Made by a program: the position numbers and the translations under genes | NCBI RefSeq assembly: GCF_003867075.1 | Contig: NZ_CP032544.1 | Location: 372,001-436,000, forward strand | Source of the DNA: Tenacibaculum mesophilum | Lineage (GTDB): Bacteria > Bacteroidota > Bacteroidia > Flavobacteriales > Flavobacteriaceae | Length of the DNA: 64,000 nt | Direction: 5' to 3' | Notes under the pieces: model-generated | What the model was told of the DNA's origin: nothing | Databases searched by the model: none | What the model saw: only the letters and a program-made list of their open reading frames with translations | Part shown: one piece after another, positions 28,249 through 35,554 of the stretch | Numbering within the stretch: position 1 is the first letter of the stretch | Layout: each line of letters begins with the position of its first letter

Positions 28249-29121
28249 ATGAAAAAAACAAAGTTAGCCCTAATTATGGGCTTGTCAGTAGGTGTGTTCT
28301 TCACCTCATGTTCAAGTGAAAACGAACAAATTAAAGAGCCGGATGCTATACTACAATATAGCGATAACCCAGGGCTCAAACCTGTACCTCAAGAGGTTGT
28401 TGATGCTGCAGCTAAATTAGAGTTAAATGTAGATCATATTCGTTATGATAATTTTTACTTTCCTGACGGAACATCAGAAGTGCGCTTATTTTTAGAAGAA
28501 GATGTAGTAATGACAGAACAAGAGTTATTTACTTTAGCAAAGGCTAAGGATGATAATCAATCTGGACGTCAATACTCAACCAATAACTTAGTATCTCAAG
28601 GTAGAAATATTTCTATTATAGGATATACAGGTGGTGGTGGATATGGTCTTTCTAGTAAAGAGCAAACAGCACTACAATGGGCGGTAGATAATTACAATAA
28701 TTTAAGCGGAGTATCTATTAGTTTTACTTTAAGTTTTGGAACTGATTATTCCAATAAAGATATGGTAGTTTATCGTAATCCAAATCAATCTGGATCAGGT
28801 GGTAGCGCAGGTTTTCCAAGTGGAGGTTTACCTTACAAGTGGGTGCAAATCTACGGATTATCAGGGTACACAACAAATGTAAACGAGCATGTAATTACAC
28901 ATGAAATAGGACATTCAGTAGGATTTAGACATACTGATTGGTTTAGCCGTCAAAGTTGTGGACAAAACACTAACGAAGGAACTGCTGGTGTAGGAGCTAA
29001 CCATGTGTCTGGTACACCAACAGGATACGATTCAACTTCAGTTATGTTAGCTTGCTTTAGCTCTAACGAAGACGGAGAGTTTAATGGTAACGATATTACA
29101 GCATTACAAAACATGTACTAA
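28249..29121 (+). CDS. M57-type zinc metalloprotease lipoprotein
   Basis: 290 residues from the ATG at 28249. Signal peptide with lipobox FTSC (Cys17 or nearby), then a propeptide-like region (about 20-110) and a catalytic domain with HEIGHSVGFRH at 218-228, the extended metzincin-type motif HExxHxxGxxH with three His ligands. This fits peptidase family M57 (DUF-type dual-action HEIGH proteases) common in Bacteroidetes. A GTG 24 bases upstream is in frame but lies in the promoter-like region. Likely exported, surface-anchored protease; substrate unknown. It stands alone between two terminators. Confidence 0.87.
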   Translation: MKKTKLALIMGLSVGVFFTSCSSENEQIKEPDAILQYSDNPGLKPVPQEVVDAAAKLELNVDHIRYDNFYFPDGTSEVRLFLEEDVVMTEQELFTLAKAKDDNQSGRQYSTNNLVSQGRNISIIGYTGGGGYGLSSKEQTALQWAVDNYNNLSGVSISFTLSFGTDYSNKDMVVYRNPNQSGSGGSAGFPSGGLPYKWVQIYGLSGYTTNVNEHVITHEIGHSVGFRHTDWFSRQSCGQNTNEGTAGVGANHVSGTPTGYDSTSVMLACFSSNEDGEFNGNDITALQNMY

Positions 29122-29149
29122 GAAATAACTAACCTTAATACATATTTTT

Positions 29150-29180
29150 AAACCACCGAATTAAAGTCGGTGGTTTTTTA
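29150..29180 (+). terminator. rho-independent terminator
   Basis: AAACCACCGA, 7-base loop, TCGGTGGTTTTTT. It ends the M57 protease gene. Confidence 0.88.
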
Positions 29181-29256
29181 TTGTTTATATTCCTTAGTTT
29201 ATCATTTATTTTCCTGAGTTTATAAAAAAGACGTTTTAAAGAATGTAAGCCTTAAA

Positions 29257-29264
29257 TACTTTTG
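29257..29264 (+). promoter_or_regulatory. -7 element of the gene at 29289
   Basis: TACTTTTG, 24 bases before the ATG pair at 29289/29292. No clear -33 TTG. Confidence 0.4.
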
Positions 29265-29288
29265 AGGTATCTAATTATAAAACATACC

Positions 29289-30032
29289 ATGATGAACCCA
29301 AAAAGAGAACTTATTTTTTTAAGAACATTTGCAGTAAGTATAACAGCACTAATAGGAGTTTTAACTACTGTAGCCTTTAAAAATAAAGGAAATACACAAT
29401 TTGATACCATTGACGTAAAAAGAATTAATATTATTGAAAATGACGGAACGGTAAAAATGCTTATTACTAACGCAGCAAACTTTCCTGGCAAAGGCGATAA
29501 GATTAATGGAAGAGTATATCACGAAAGAAAAAAGAGAGCAGGAATGCTTTTTTACAACGAAGAAGGTATAGAGTGTGGCGGGTTTATTTATGACGGAAAA
29601 AAGACCGAAAAAGGACATAGCTCAGGATTGTCATTAACGTTCGATCAGTATGATGGAGACCAAGTAATGCAACTCATAACTACCGATGCTAAGAAAAATG
29701 GGAAAAGATACAAAGCAGGCAGGTTGGTGTTTAATGATCGAGGAGACAACGAAACCCAAGAGATGGCTCAAAAAATAAGTGAAGAATTAAGAGCTATTAA
29801 TGATCCGGCTGAAAGAAGAGCTAAGTTTAAAGAGTATCAACAAAAAGGAATGATAGGAGGAGTACCTAGAGTAGCTTTAGGACAAACACCAGGAAAACAA
29901 AATGGATTGTTTTTATATGACACTAATGGAAAAACAAGAGCTAAGTTTATTATAGACGAGGATAATAAAATAAAACTAGAAGCCTATGATGAGAAAGGAA
30001 ATACAGTAAGTACTTGGCCAGAAGTTAAATAG
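29289..30032 (+). CDS. membrane-anchored protein of unknown function
   Basis: 247 residues from ATG-ATG at 29289. One transmembrane segment (about 13-32, TFAVSITALIGVLTTVAF) and a long extracytoplasmic part with repeated strand-rich elements: IDVKRINIIENDGTVKMLI, RAGMLFYNEEGIECGGFIYDG, GLFLYDTNGKTRAKFIIDEDN. The repeats suggest a beta-solenoid or beta-helix-like fold, seen in other flavobacterial proteins with no function assigned. It lies 71 bases ahead of the LytS-type kinase gene and could be linked with it. Confidence 0.7.
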   Translation: MMNPKRELIFLRTFAVSITALIGVLTTVAFKNKGNTQFDTIDVKRINIIENDGTVKMLITNAANFPGKGDKINGRVYHERKKRAGMLFYNEEGIECGGFIYDGKKTEKGHSSGLSLTFDQYDGDQVMQLITTDAKKNGKRYKAGRLVFNDRGDNETQEMAQKISEELRAINDPAERRAKFKEYQQKGMIGGVPRVALGQTPGKQNGLFLYDTNGKTRAKFIIDEDNKIKLEAYDEKGNTVSTWPEVK

Positions 30033-30084
30033 AAATACTAGAGTTTGCGGTGAGATTCTTCCAAAGATTTCATCGCAAATTTGA

Positions 30085-30092
30085 TATATTTG
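30085..30092 (+). promoter_or_regulatory. -7 element of the histidine kinase gene
   Basis: TATATTTG, 11 bases before the ATG at 30104, implying a very short leader. It argues against an in-frame ATG at 30050. Confidence 0.5.
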
Positions 30093-30103
30093 TGAGTACT
30101 GAT

Positions 30104-31156
30104 ATGAAAACAAACACATCCTTTTTTAGAGAAAATGCTACATTTTTAATCTTTCTCTTTACCTTTTGCTTAATATTTATTTTAAAAAATCAATTTGGGA
30201 ATTCAGATTCTTGGAAGGATTTCATCTTTTACCCTGATGCTCCTTTTTGGTATTTCTTTAAAGCAGTTTTTATTTTTTGGTGGATTAGTTTTATTAAAAA
30301 GAGTATTAATAAAAACTCAAAAAAACAAACTTCATTAAGTAGGAGATATGTGCGTTTTTTTGGAATAGGCTTGTTAACATATTTAGTGATAGGAAATAGT
30401 TTTGGATTAATTGTTGCGTTTATTTTTGATACCTATTCCAGAAACTTTGGTTCTGTTTATCATATAATATACGTCAATATAAACGCTGTAATTGACTTTA
30501 TTATTTTTGGTGGATTTTCATTAGCCTACTTGTATTACAAAGAAAATGTAGCGTATCAAAAGCAGGTAGCTGCCTATGAAATAAGTAAAGCTAAGAACGA
30601 GATTACACAATTAAAAAACCAATTAAACCCTCACTTTCTATTCAATAATTTAAATGTTTTAGATCAGCTTATTGATGAAGACACGGAAAGAGCTTCTTTG
30701 TTTTTAAATCGATTTTCAGAGTTATATAGGTATAGTTTACATAGTGCAGATAAGCAATTGGTTTCATTAAAAGAAGAGTTGTTTTTTGCAGAAGGGTATT
30801 TTAAGCTAATGGAAGAAAAATATCAGGGGTATTATCAACTACACATAGCACCAGCATTGTATATAAAAAATAGTGTAGTACCACCATTTTGTTTACAAGT
30901 TCTTATAGAAAATGCCATTACTCATAATAAAGGAACCTTTGAATCTCCTGTACAAATTACCATTACAGAGGATAAAGGAATTAAAGTAACGAATAACAAA
31001 GCGTTGTATTCTAAAAAAAGAAAAAGTAATGGAGTGGCATTGGCTAACCTATCAAAACAATTTGAACTGCTTGCTGAAAATACTATTAAGATACGCGAAA
31101 CTGAAAAAGAGTTTGAAGTTGTTTTACCATTAATACTACCTCATAAACCTGTTTAG
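30104..31156 (+). CDS. LytS-family sensor histidine kinase
   Basis: 350 residues from the ATG at 30104. Four hydrophobic segments in the first 155 residues (about 12-28, 45-62, 85-110, 125-150), then a coiled stretch and the His_kinase domain with His177 in LNPHFLFNN. The ATPase part has N-box IENAITHN but its G-box region is short (NNKALYSKKRKSNGVALANL), as usual for this family. It starts a two-gene unit; the response regulator ATG follows two bases after its stop. The signal is unknown. Confidence 0.9.
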   Translation: MKTNTSFFRENATFLIFLFTFCLIFILKNQFGNSDSWKDFIFYPDAPFWYFFKAVFIFWWISFIKKSINKNSKKQTSLSRRYVRFFGIGLLTYLVIGNSFGLIVAFIFDTYSRNFGSVYHIIYVNINAVIDFIIFGGFSLAYLYYKENVAYQKQVAAYEISKAKNEITQLKNQLNPHFLFNNLNVLDQLIDEDTERASLFLNRFSELYRYSLHSADKQLVSLKEELFFAEGYFKLMEEKYQGYYQLHIAPALYIKNSVVPPFCLQVLIENAITHNKGTFESPVQITITEDKGIKVTNNKALYSKKRKSNGVALANLSKQFELLAENTIKIRETEKEFEVVLPLILPHKPV

Positions 31157-31158
31157 AA

Positions 31159-31941
31159 ATGATAAAAGCACTTATAGTTGAAGATGAGTTACCTGCTAGA
31201 AAAAAGCTAAAAAAGTATATAGAAAGTTATCATGAACCTATTACTGTGGTAGAAGAGTTTGAAACGGTAGAAGAAGTGCTTCAGTTTTTTGAATCAACTT
31301 CTGATATTGATTTGATTTTTTCTGATATAGAGCTACGAGACGGTAATGTTTTTGAAGCCTATAAAAAGCTAGCAATTCAAACACCAATTATTTTTATTAC
31401 AGCTTACAACCAGTTTTGGATGCATGCTTTTGAAACCAGTGGAATAGAGTATTTATTAAAACCGTATTCGTTTGAACGGTTTGAAAAAGCGGTATACAAG
31501 TACTCAAGCTTAAAAAACTCAATGAAGGTTGAAAGCGATCATAATGTTTTACAAAAATTAGATGCTTACTTAGCAAATCAAACAGCTCAAGCTCCTAAAA
31601 GCTATCAAGATTTTATCGCTGTTAAATCCTCTCAATATACCTATTTCTTAAAGGTGGATGAGGTAATGTATTTTCAAGCAGATTATGGGATTGTAACAGC
31701 ATACGATATAAGTAATAAAAAGCATGTATTAAATCAATCTTCTTTAAAAGTATTAGAAGAAATGATAAATCCTAGTGTGTTTTTTAAAATTAATAGAGGC
31801 GAACTACTCAATAGAAACTATATAGAAAAGATAAGTAGGTACAATAAAAATGTTGTGGCTATTAATCTAAAAAACAGCCAAACAATTTTAAAAACCAGTC
31901 AAAACAAAACAGCAGAGTTTACAAAGTGGTTAGGATTATAA
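31159..31941 (+). CDS. LytTR-type response regulator
   Basis: 260 residues. Receiver domain 1-120 with Asp56 as phosphoacceptor (FSDIELRDG), acidic pocket EDE at 8-10 and switch residues T/Lys (FITAYN, LLKPY). The LytTR DNA-binding domain spans about 155-258 (FIAVKSSQYTYFLKVDEVMYFQADYGIV). LytTR proteins bind direct repeats of about 9-10 bp. Partner of the kinase before it. Confidence 0.93.
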   Translation: MIKALIVEDELPARKKLKKYIESYHEPITVVEEFETVEEVLQFFESTSDIDLIFSDIELRDGNVFEAYKKLAIQTPIIFITAYNQFWMHAFETSGIEYLLKPYSFERFEKAVYKYSSLKNSMKVESDHNVLQKLDAYLANQTAQAPKSYQDFIAVKSSQYTYFLKVDEVMYFQADYGIVTAYDISNKKHVLNQSSLKVLEEMINPSVFFKINRGELLNRNYIEKISRYNKNVVAINLKNSQTILKTSQNKTAEFTKWLGL

Positions 31942-31954
31942 AATAGGTGATTAC

Positions 31955-31983
31955 GGTCATTACGAACAAAAGTGAGGAATCTC
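31955..31983 (+). repeat. dispersed intergenic repeat copy
   Basis: GGTCATTACGAACAAAAGTG followed by AGGAATCTC, a member of the family at 21645. Confidence 0.55.
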
Positions 31984-32021
31984 ATTCAAAAGAGAAAAGC
32001 CGTTTAGTCTGATAGTAATAA

Positions 32022-32062
32022 AAACAAAGCGGTTTAGATAAACATCCAAACCGCTTTTGTTT
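32022..32062. terminator. hairpin between convergent genes
   Basis: AAACAAAGCGGTTT and AAACCGCTTTTGTTT pair with one bulge. It lies between the response regulator gene and the NTF2-like gene and has T-rich flanks in both directions. Confidence 0.7.
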
Positions 32063-32068
32063 ATAAGG

Positions 32069-32437
32069 TTATTCTACATGCGTAAAAACCTTAGCTACAA
32101 TTTTCCATTCATTCTCTATTTTGTTTAGAGATAAATAGTCATAGTAATTATAACCCAACATAGGTACATGTAACTTTGCCATGGCTATTTTCCCCATAAT
32201 ATCAACCCCTACAATTTTCATGTTAAAAGTTTCTTTTAAATCATTTGGACTTTGCCTGTTAGCAACCCCTTCAATATAATTTTCAGAACTTTTAAAATAG
32301 TCAGCGCCTTTAATATCTCCATAAATAGGAGTATTGTTATGAAAGCATGATTGAAGTTTTTGAGTATCTCCATAAAAAATACCCTCAAAGTAGTTCGTTA
32401 CTAAAAGTTCTATTGCTGTTATATTCTCTTTATACAT
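32069..32437 (-). CDS. NTF2-like / putative lumazine-binding protein
   Basis: 122 residues of the SnoaL/NTF2 cone fold: N-terminal helix AIELLVTNYFEGIFYGDTQKLQSCFH, then the long curved sheet ending in YDYLSLNKIENEWKIVAKVFTHVE, a typical ending for PF12893-like proteins. Such proteins serve as small-molecule isomerases, dehydratases or scaffolds. It is last in a minus-strand operon after the tautomerase and SDR genes, with an 11-base gap. Confidence 0.82.
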   Translation of the reverse strand: MYKENITAIELLVTNYFEGIFYGDTQKLQSCFHNNTPIYGDIKGADYFKSSENYIEGVANRQSPNDLKETFNMKIVGVDIMGKIAMAKLHVPMLGYNYYDYLSLNKIENEWKIVAKVFTHVE

Positions 32438-32448
32438 CTTTTTTAGTT

Positions 32449-33192
32449 TTAAATGGCATGACCAACGGTGTGACCACCAGCCACATTCATAGTTTCACCT
32501 GTAACAAAATTTGAAAAAGCTAAATAGTAAGCAGCTTCAGCAATATCAGTTACCTCACCAATACGGTTTAACAAGTGTAACCCAGCTAAACTATCAGCGT
32601 CTTCAATACCTATTTTGCTTTGTAGCGGACTTCTAATAATACCTGGAGCAATAGTATTTACTTTAATATTATCATTACCAAACTCAGCAGCGAGTTGTCT
32701 GGTTAAGGCATGAATTGCACCTTTGCTCATTAAAGGAGCAGTAGCAGGGAAACCAGCTATGGCATGATCTACTAAAACAGTTCCTATATTTATAATAGCT
32801 CCATTTTTTTGTGCTACCATACTCGGAATAACAGCTTGAGAGGCAAAATAAGTTCCTTTTAAATTCACATTCCAGTACAACTCTAAATCGCTTTCTTCAA
32901 CCTCTAAAAAAGGTTTAGGAGCAAAAATTCCTGCATTATTAATCAGTACATCTATACTGCTGAATTTTTCTAAAGCTAAGGCTACTAATTGTTTACTTGT
33001 TTCTTGTTTACTAATGTCTCCAACAAGAAGCACAGCGTTTAACGGACTACCTAACTCTTCATAAGCTTTTTGTAGGTTTTCTTCATTAGAAGCATTCATT
33101 ACTACATTGCATCCTTTTTCTATAAAAAGTTTAGCAATTTCTTTACCAATACCTGTTGAAGCTCCTGTAATAATTGCGGTTTTGTTCTTCAT
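32449..33192 (-). CDS. SDR family oxidoreductase lacking the catalytic Tyr
   Basis: 247 residues, classical short-chain dehydrogenase fold: cofactor loop GASTGIG at 10-16, NNAG at 85-88, and the C-terminal GIIRSPL and VTGETMNVAGG segments. The YxxxK motif should sit at 153-157 but reads P-L-M-S-K, so Tyr is replaced by Pro153 while Lys157 stays; the usual catalytic Ser in the NIGTVLV strand is also absent. It may be inactive, use another residue, or bind only. It follows the tautomerase gene by five bases. Confidence 0.85.
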   Translation of the reverse strand: MKNKTAIITGASTGIGKEIAKLFIEKGCNVVMNASNEENLQKAYEELGSPLNAVLLVGDISKQETSKQLVALALEKFSSIDVLINNAGIFAPKPFLEVEESDLELYWNVNLKGTYFASQAVIPSMVAQKNGAIINIGTVLVDHAIAGFPATAPLMSKGAIHALTRQLAAEFGNDNIKVNTIAPGIIRSPLQSKIGIEDADSLAGLHLLNRIGEVTDIAEAAYYLAFSNFVTGETMNVAGGHTVGHAI

Positions 33193-33197
33193 GAGTC

Positions 33198-33392
33198 TTA
33201 TTTTTTAGTTCCTAAATATTGTTTACCATCGTGCCCCCAATTACCCATAGGAACTTCTTCAATAACAATATGGGTAGTTGCAGGATTTTTTTGGAGTACA
33301 TCAACTAAAAGCTGTGTAGTTCCTTCAATAAGTTGACGTTTTTGTTCTTGGGTTACCTGTTCGTCGGTAACTTTAATGTTTACAAAAGGCAT
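33198..33392 (-). CDS. 4-oxalocrotonate tautomerase family protein
   Basis: 64 residues. MPFVNIKV gives the catalytic N-terminal Pro after Met removal; the helix and the VIEEVPMGNWGHDGKQYL end match the small tautomerase superfamily. It probably acts on an enol or keto acid. First gene of the operon with SDR and NTF2-like proteins, directly downstream of CRP-like sites. Confidence 0.9.
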   Translation of the reverse strand: MPFVNIKVTDEQVTQEQKRQLIEGTTQLLVDVLQKNPATTHIVIEEVPMGNWGHDGKQYLGTKK

Positions 33393-33415
33393 AATAATAT
33401 GTTTTAAAATTATAC

Positions 33416-33440
33416 TACAAAGTTGCAGTGGACGTACAAC
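33416..33440. repeat. inverted repeat in the tautomerase promoter region
   Basis: AAAGTTG-N11-CAACTTT, perfect 7-base arms, 24 bases upstream of the tautomerase start. A candidate regulator site. Confidence 0.4.
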
Positions 33441-33453
33441 TTTAGACAGGAGC

Positions 33454-33485
33454 TATGTCACACCTTTAAAGTGATGTATGTCACA
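33454..33485. promoter_or_regulatory. CRP/FNR-like binding sites
   Basis: On the minus strand TGTGACATACATCACT (33470-33485) matches TGTGA-N6-TCACA in nine of ten key bases. The half site TATGTCACA is repeated at 33454-33462 and 33477-33485, 23 bases apart, two helical turns. It lies between the Crp/Fnr gene and the tautomerase operon on the same strand. Confidence 0.6.
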
Positions 33486-33510
33486 TGCAAACAATAAGAA
33501 ATATTAAAAA

Positions 33511-34074
33511 CTAAGAATTAAGCCTGCTAAGAGTTTCTCTAGAAACCCCTAAATAAGCAGCAATCATTTTTTTAGGAACCCGTTGAAAAAGGGTAGGGTA
33601 TTGTTCTAACAACTGGTCATATCGTTCTTTTGCAGAATTTTGTAAGAGCGATACAATTCTTTTTTGAAGAGCTATTCTGCCCATTTTACTCTTTTTAGCC
33701 CAAAAACGTTCCATTTTGTGTATAGAGGCAGTTAGTTTATCACGGTTTTCGTAAGTAATGTATAGTAATTCGCAATCTTCAATACAATCAATTGCCGTTT
33801 TAGAAGGTTGTTGCTTAACAAACGATTCGTAATCGGTAATCCACCAATTTTCCATAGCAAATTGAAGAATATGCTCTTTACCGCTATCTTCAATAAAATA
33901 GCTCTTTACACAACCTTTAACCACCCAATATTCTTTATTGGCAGTTTCGCCCTCTTGCAATAAGTACTGGTGTTTGCGTTTAGTAATAGGCTGGAAAAAA
34001 TTTAGAATATAGGCGAATTCCTCATCTGTAAGAGGTATAATTTCTTCAATATGTTGTCGTAAAGGATGTGTCAT
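33511..34074 (-). CDS. Crp/Fnr family transcriptional regulator
   Basis: 187 residues. Cyclic-nucleotide-binding-type beta roll at 20-115 (KHQYLLQEGETANKEYWVVKGCV; a short version without the full cAMP phosphate cassette) and a C-terminal HTH with MIAAYLGVSRETLSRL at about 169-184, the recognition helix of the family. No FNR-type cysteine set. The C-terminus stops right after the helix, as in many Bacteroidetes members. It likely controls the adjacent tautomerase-SDR-NTF2 operon through the boxes at 33454-33485 (inference). Confidence 0.88.
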   Translation of the reverse strand: MTHPLRQHIEEIIPLTDEEFAYILNFFQPITKRKHQYLLQEGETANKEYWVVKGCVKSYFIEDSGKEHILQFAMENWWITDYESFVKQQPSKTAIDCIEDCELLYITYENRDKLTASIHKMERFWAKKSKMGRIALQKRIVSLLQNSAKERYDQLLEQYPTLFQRVPKKMIAAYLGVSRETLSRLNS

Positions 34075-34154
34075 TAAGACGGTACTATTTTCTTTTTACT
34101 ATATGCAAATATAGCTGTAAAGTAAGTAGTACAAGTAAAAATGTTTTTGCATAT

Positions 34155-34210
34155 CGTCATTCCAAGGAAGGTATGACGAAATAATCTATTTATTTAGAGT
34201 CCCAAACATA
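34155..34210 (+). repeat. flanking direct repeat, left copy
   Basis: 56 bases that match 38253-38308 at about 42 positions in the same orientation, sharing CTATTTATTTAGAG/CTGTTTATTTAGAA at the 3' end. The two copies bracket the type VI cassette. Confidence 0.6.
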
Positions 34211-34560
34211 AAAACTACCACGTTTGTCTCATAACAACGTTATAAAGAGAAGTTTTTCCTCAAAGATTATTGTGGTATTCTTTTTCTTGATAAAAAGAAA
34301 CAAAAATCAAGACTTACAATAAAATCGTGAGAAAATACTACGACATCCTCCACTGATAAAAAGAACTCGCTATCGCTCAAACAGCTTTTTATCTTACATC
34401 CATCACTGCTGTCTTGATTTTCAAAGATTTTCTTGTAGGTCACAAAACATACCGTTATTCCGAACGTCACTGAAATTAAGATATATTTTAATTGAAAGTA
34501 TGTTGCAAAGCAACTGAGAAGGAATCTCATTGAAAAGTGTTACTCTTTTTTTATTGTAAT

Positions 34561-34688
34561 CACTGTCAGTTCGAGTGATTTTTATTGAGTAATAACGAAA
34601 TAAAAATAGTATCGAGAACTATTAGAAAACTTCTCGATACAAAATTATTTTTATTTCATTTCAATAATTTTACTCGAAGTGACACTGG
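34561..34688. repeat. long imperfect palindrome
   Basis: About 60-base arms: the outer part pairs CACTGTCAGTTCGAGT with the complement of ACTCGAAGTGACACTG, the inner part is a perfect 10-bp stem GTATCGAGAA (34609-34618) and TTCTCGATAC (34631-34640). Similar TGTCA...TTCGAG elements are frequent between flavobacterial genes; a partial copy is near 38400-38425. Confidence 0.75.
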
Positions 34689-34896
34689 ATGATAAAAAGA
34701 ATATAGAAAAAAGAGAATAGAACAAAGACCTATAAATAAGTCTTTACTCTAACAGCGAAGCGGTCTATTCTCTTGGCTCTAAAAAACAACCGTCATAACG
34801 AGTAGCAATAGCGACGTAGTTATCTCATTATTTAAAATCCATACGCTAACAACCAAGCATTCTTTCAAAGTATTTAACCTTAAATAAAGTTAGTAG

Positions 34897-34951
34897 AAGT
34901 ACCTATTAAGTACAAACAAAGTACAGACTCCGTATTTGCTTAGTACAAAGA
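34897..34951 (+). repeat. 11-bp phased direct repeats upstream of tssD
   Basis: Five units of exactly 11 bases: AAGTACCTATT, AAGTACAAACA, AAGTACAGACT, CCGTATTTGCT, TAGTACAAAGA. Four carry AGTAC at the same phase. The array ends 42 bases before the -7 box at 34994, the place of an activator. Confidence 0.65.
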
Positions 34952-34993
34952 GATTTAATAATAAATATGCTAGCTTTTTAAATAGAAAAATTG

Positions 34994-35001
34994 TAGGTTT
35001 G
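34994..35001 (+). promoter_or_regulatory. -7 element of the type VI cassette
   Basis: TAGGTTTG, 63 bases before the tssD ATG. No TTG at the expected distance, consistent with an activator-dependent promoter. Confidence 0.45.
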
Positions 35002-35064
35002 ATACGTTGAAATTGCTAAGGATTACTTCAACAAAGAAAAAAAGCATAACTTAAAAACGATGCT

Positions 35065-35553
35065 ATGAAATATAGAACTATGCTGTTGTTTAATAACAGG
35101 GAGATAGAAGTACTAACCTATAACTTTGGTTTTAATAGAAATATAAACGTTTCTGACCAACCCACAAGCTCCGCTAACTTTGCAGGTTTAGAATTAGAAA
35201 TAGAATCAGGTAGTAATACTGATTTTGAAGAATGGGTTTGTAAAGAGAATGCTATAGATCAACTAGAGTTAAAAATATACTACCCATATTTAAAAGGAGG
35301 CTCTAAAACAATGACTTTTTTTGATTGTTACCTAAAGAAATACGAAACAGTATTTTCTAATACAAACGATCAGCCTATAAAAGACCGATTAATTATTACG
35401 TGTGCAGGAGTAAAAATGCCTAATTCTTCGTTAGAATATTCTACGTATTGGAGAAAAACACTTTCTGGAGCCCAAAACGAAGTAACTGATAACGGAGATA
35501 CTGCTTCAGGAGGAGGTGATACAAACTTTAGTGTAACCCCAAAATTATCGTAA
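35065..35553 (+). CDS. tssD: type VI secretion tube protein TssD (Hcp)
   Basis: 162 residues. Residues 1-132 match the Bacteroidetes (T6SS-iii) TssD/Hcp pattern: a start of the form KxxLxFNxxExxVLxxNFxFNR, QPTSSANFAGLELEIES, a strand with FFDCYLKKYETVF, and the ending LIITCAGVKMPNSSLEYSTYW. Hcp hexamers form the tube thrown into target cells and carry effectors. A 30-residue Gly/Asp/Thr-rich tail beyond the domain is unusual. The effector ATG comes one base after the stop. No TssB, TssC, TssF or other apparatus gene is in the window, so this is an orphan cassette. Family call rests on my memory of the pattern. Confidence 0.78.
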   Translation: MKYRTMLLFNNREIEVLTYNFGFNRNINVSDQPTSSANFAGLELEIESGSNTDFEEWVCKENAIDQLELKIYYPYLKGGSKTMTFFDCYLKKYETVFSNTNDQPIKDRLIITCAGVKMPNSSLEYSTYWRKTLSGAQNEVTDNGDTASGGGDTNFSVTPKLS

Positions 35554-35554
35554 T

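Larger units (their letters stand above)
34075..35064. other. 990-base gene-free region rich in repeats
   Basis: No convincing gene. It holds dispersed repeat copies (34155-34210, 34451-34530, 34790-34830), an inverted pair with AAATCAAGAC at 34306-34315 and GTCTTGATTT at 34411-34420, a large palindromic element (34561-34688), the 11-bp repeat array (34897-34951) and a -7 box (34994-35001) before the type VI cassette. A 87-codon open frame on the minus strand at 34267-34530 runs through the repeats and is not a gene. Confidence 0.7.

Noticed and set aside
34267..34530. 87-codon open frame on the minus strand in the repeat-rich gap
   Set aside because: It runs through dispersed repeats and inverted arms, has no promoter or homology pattern, and its composition follows the repeat.
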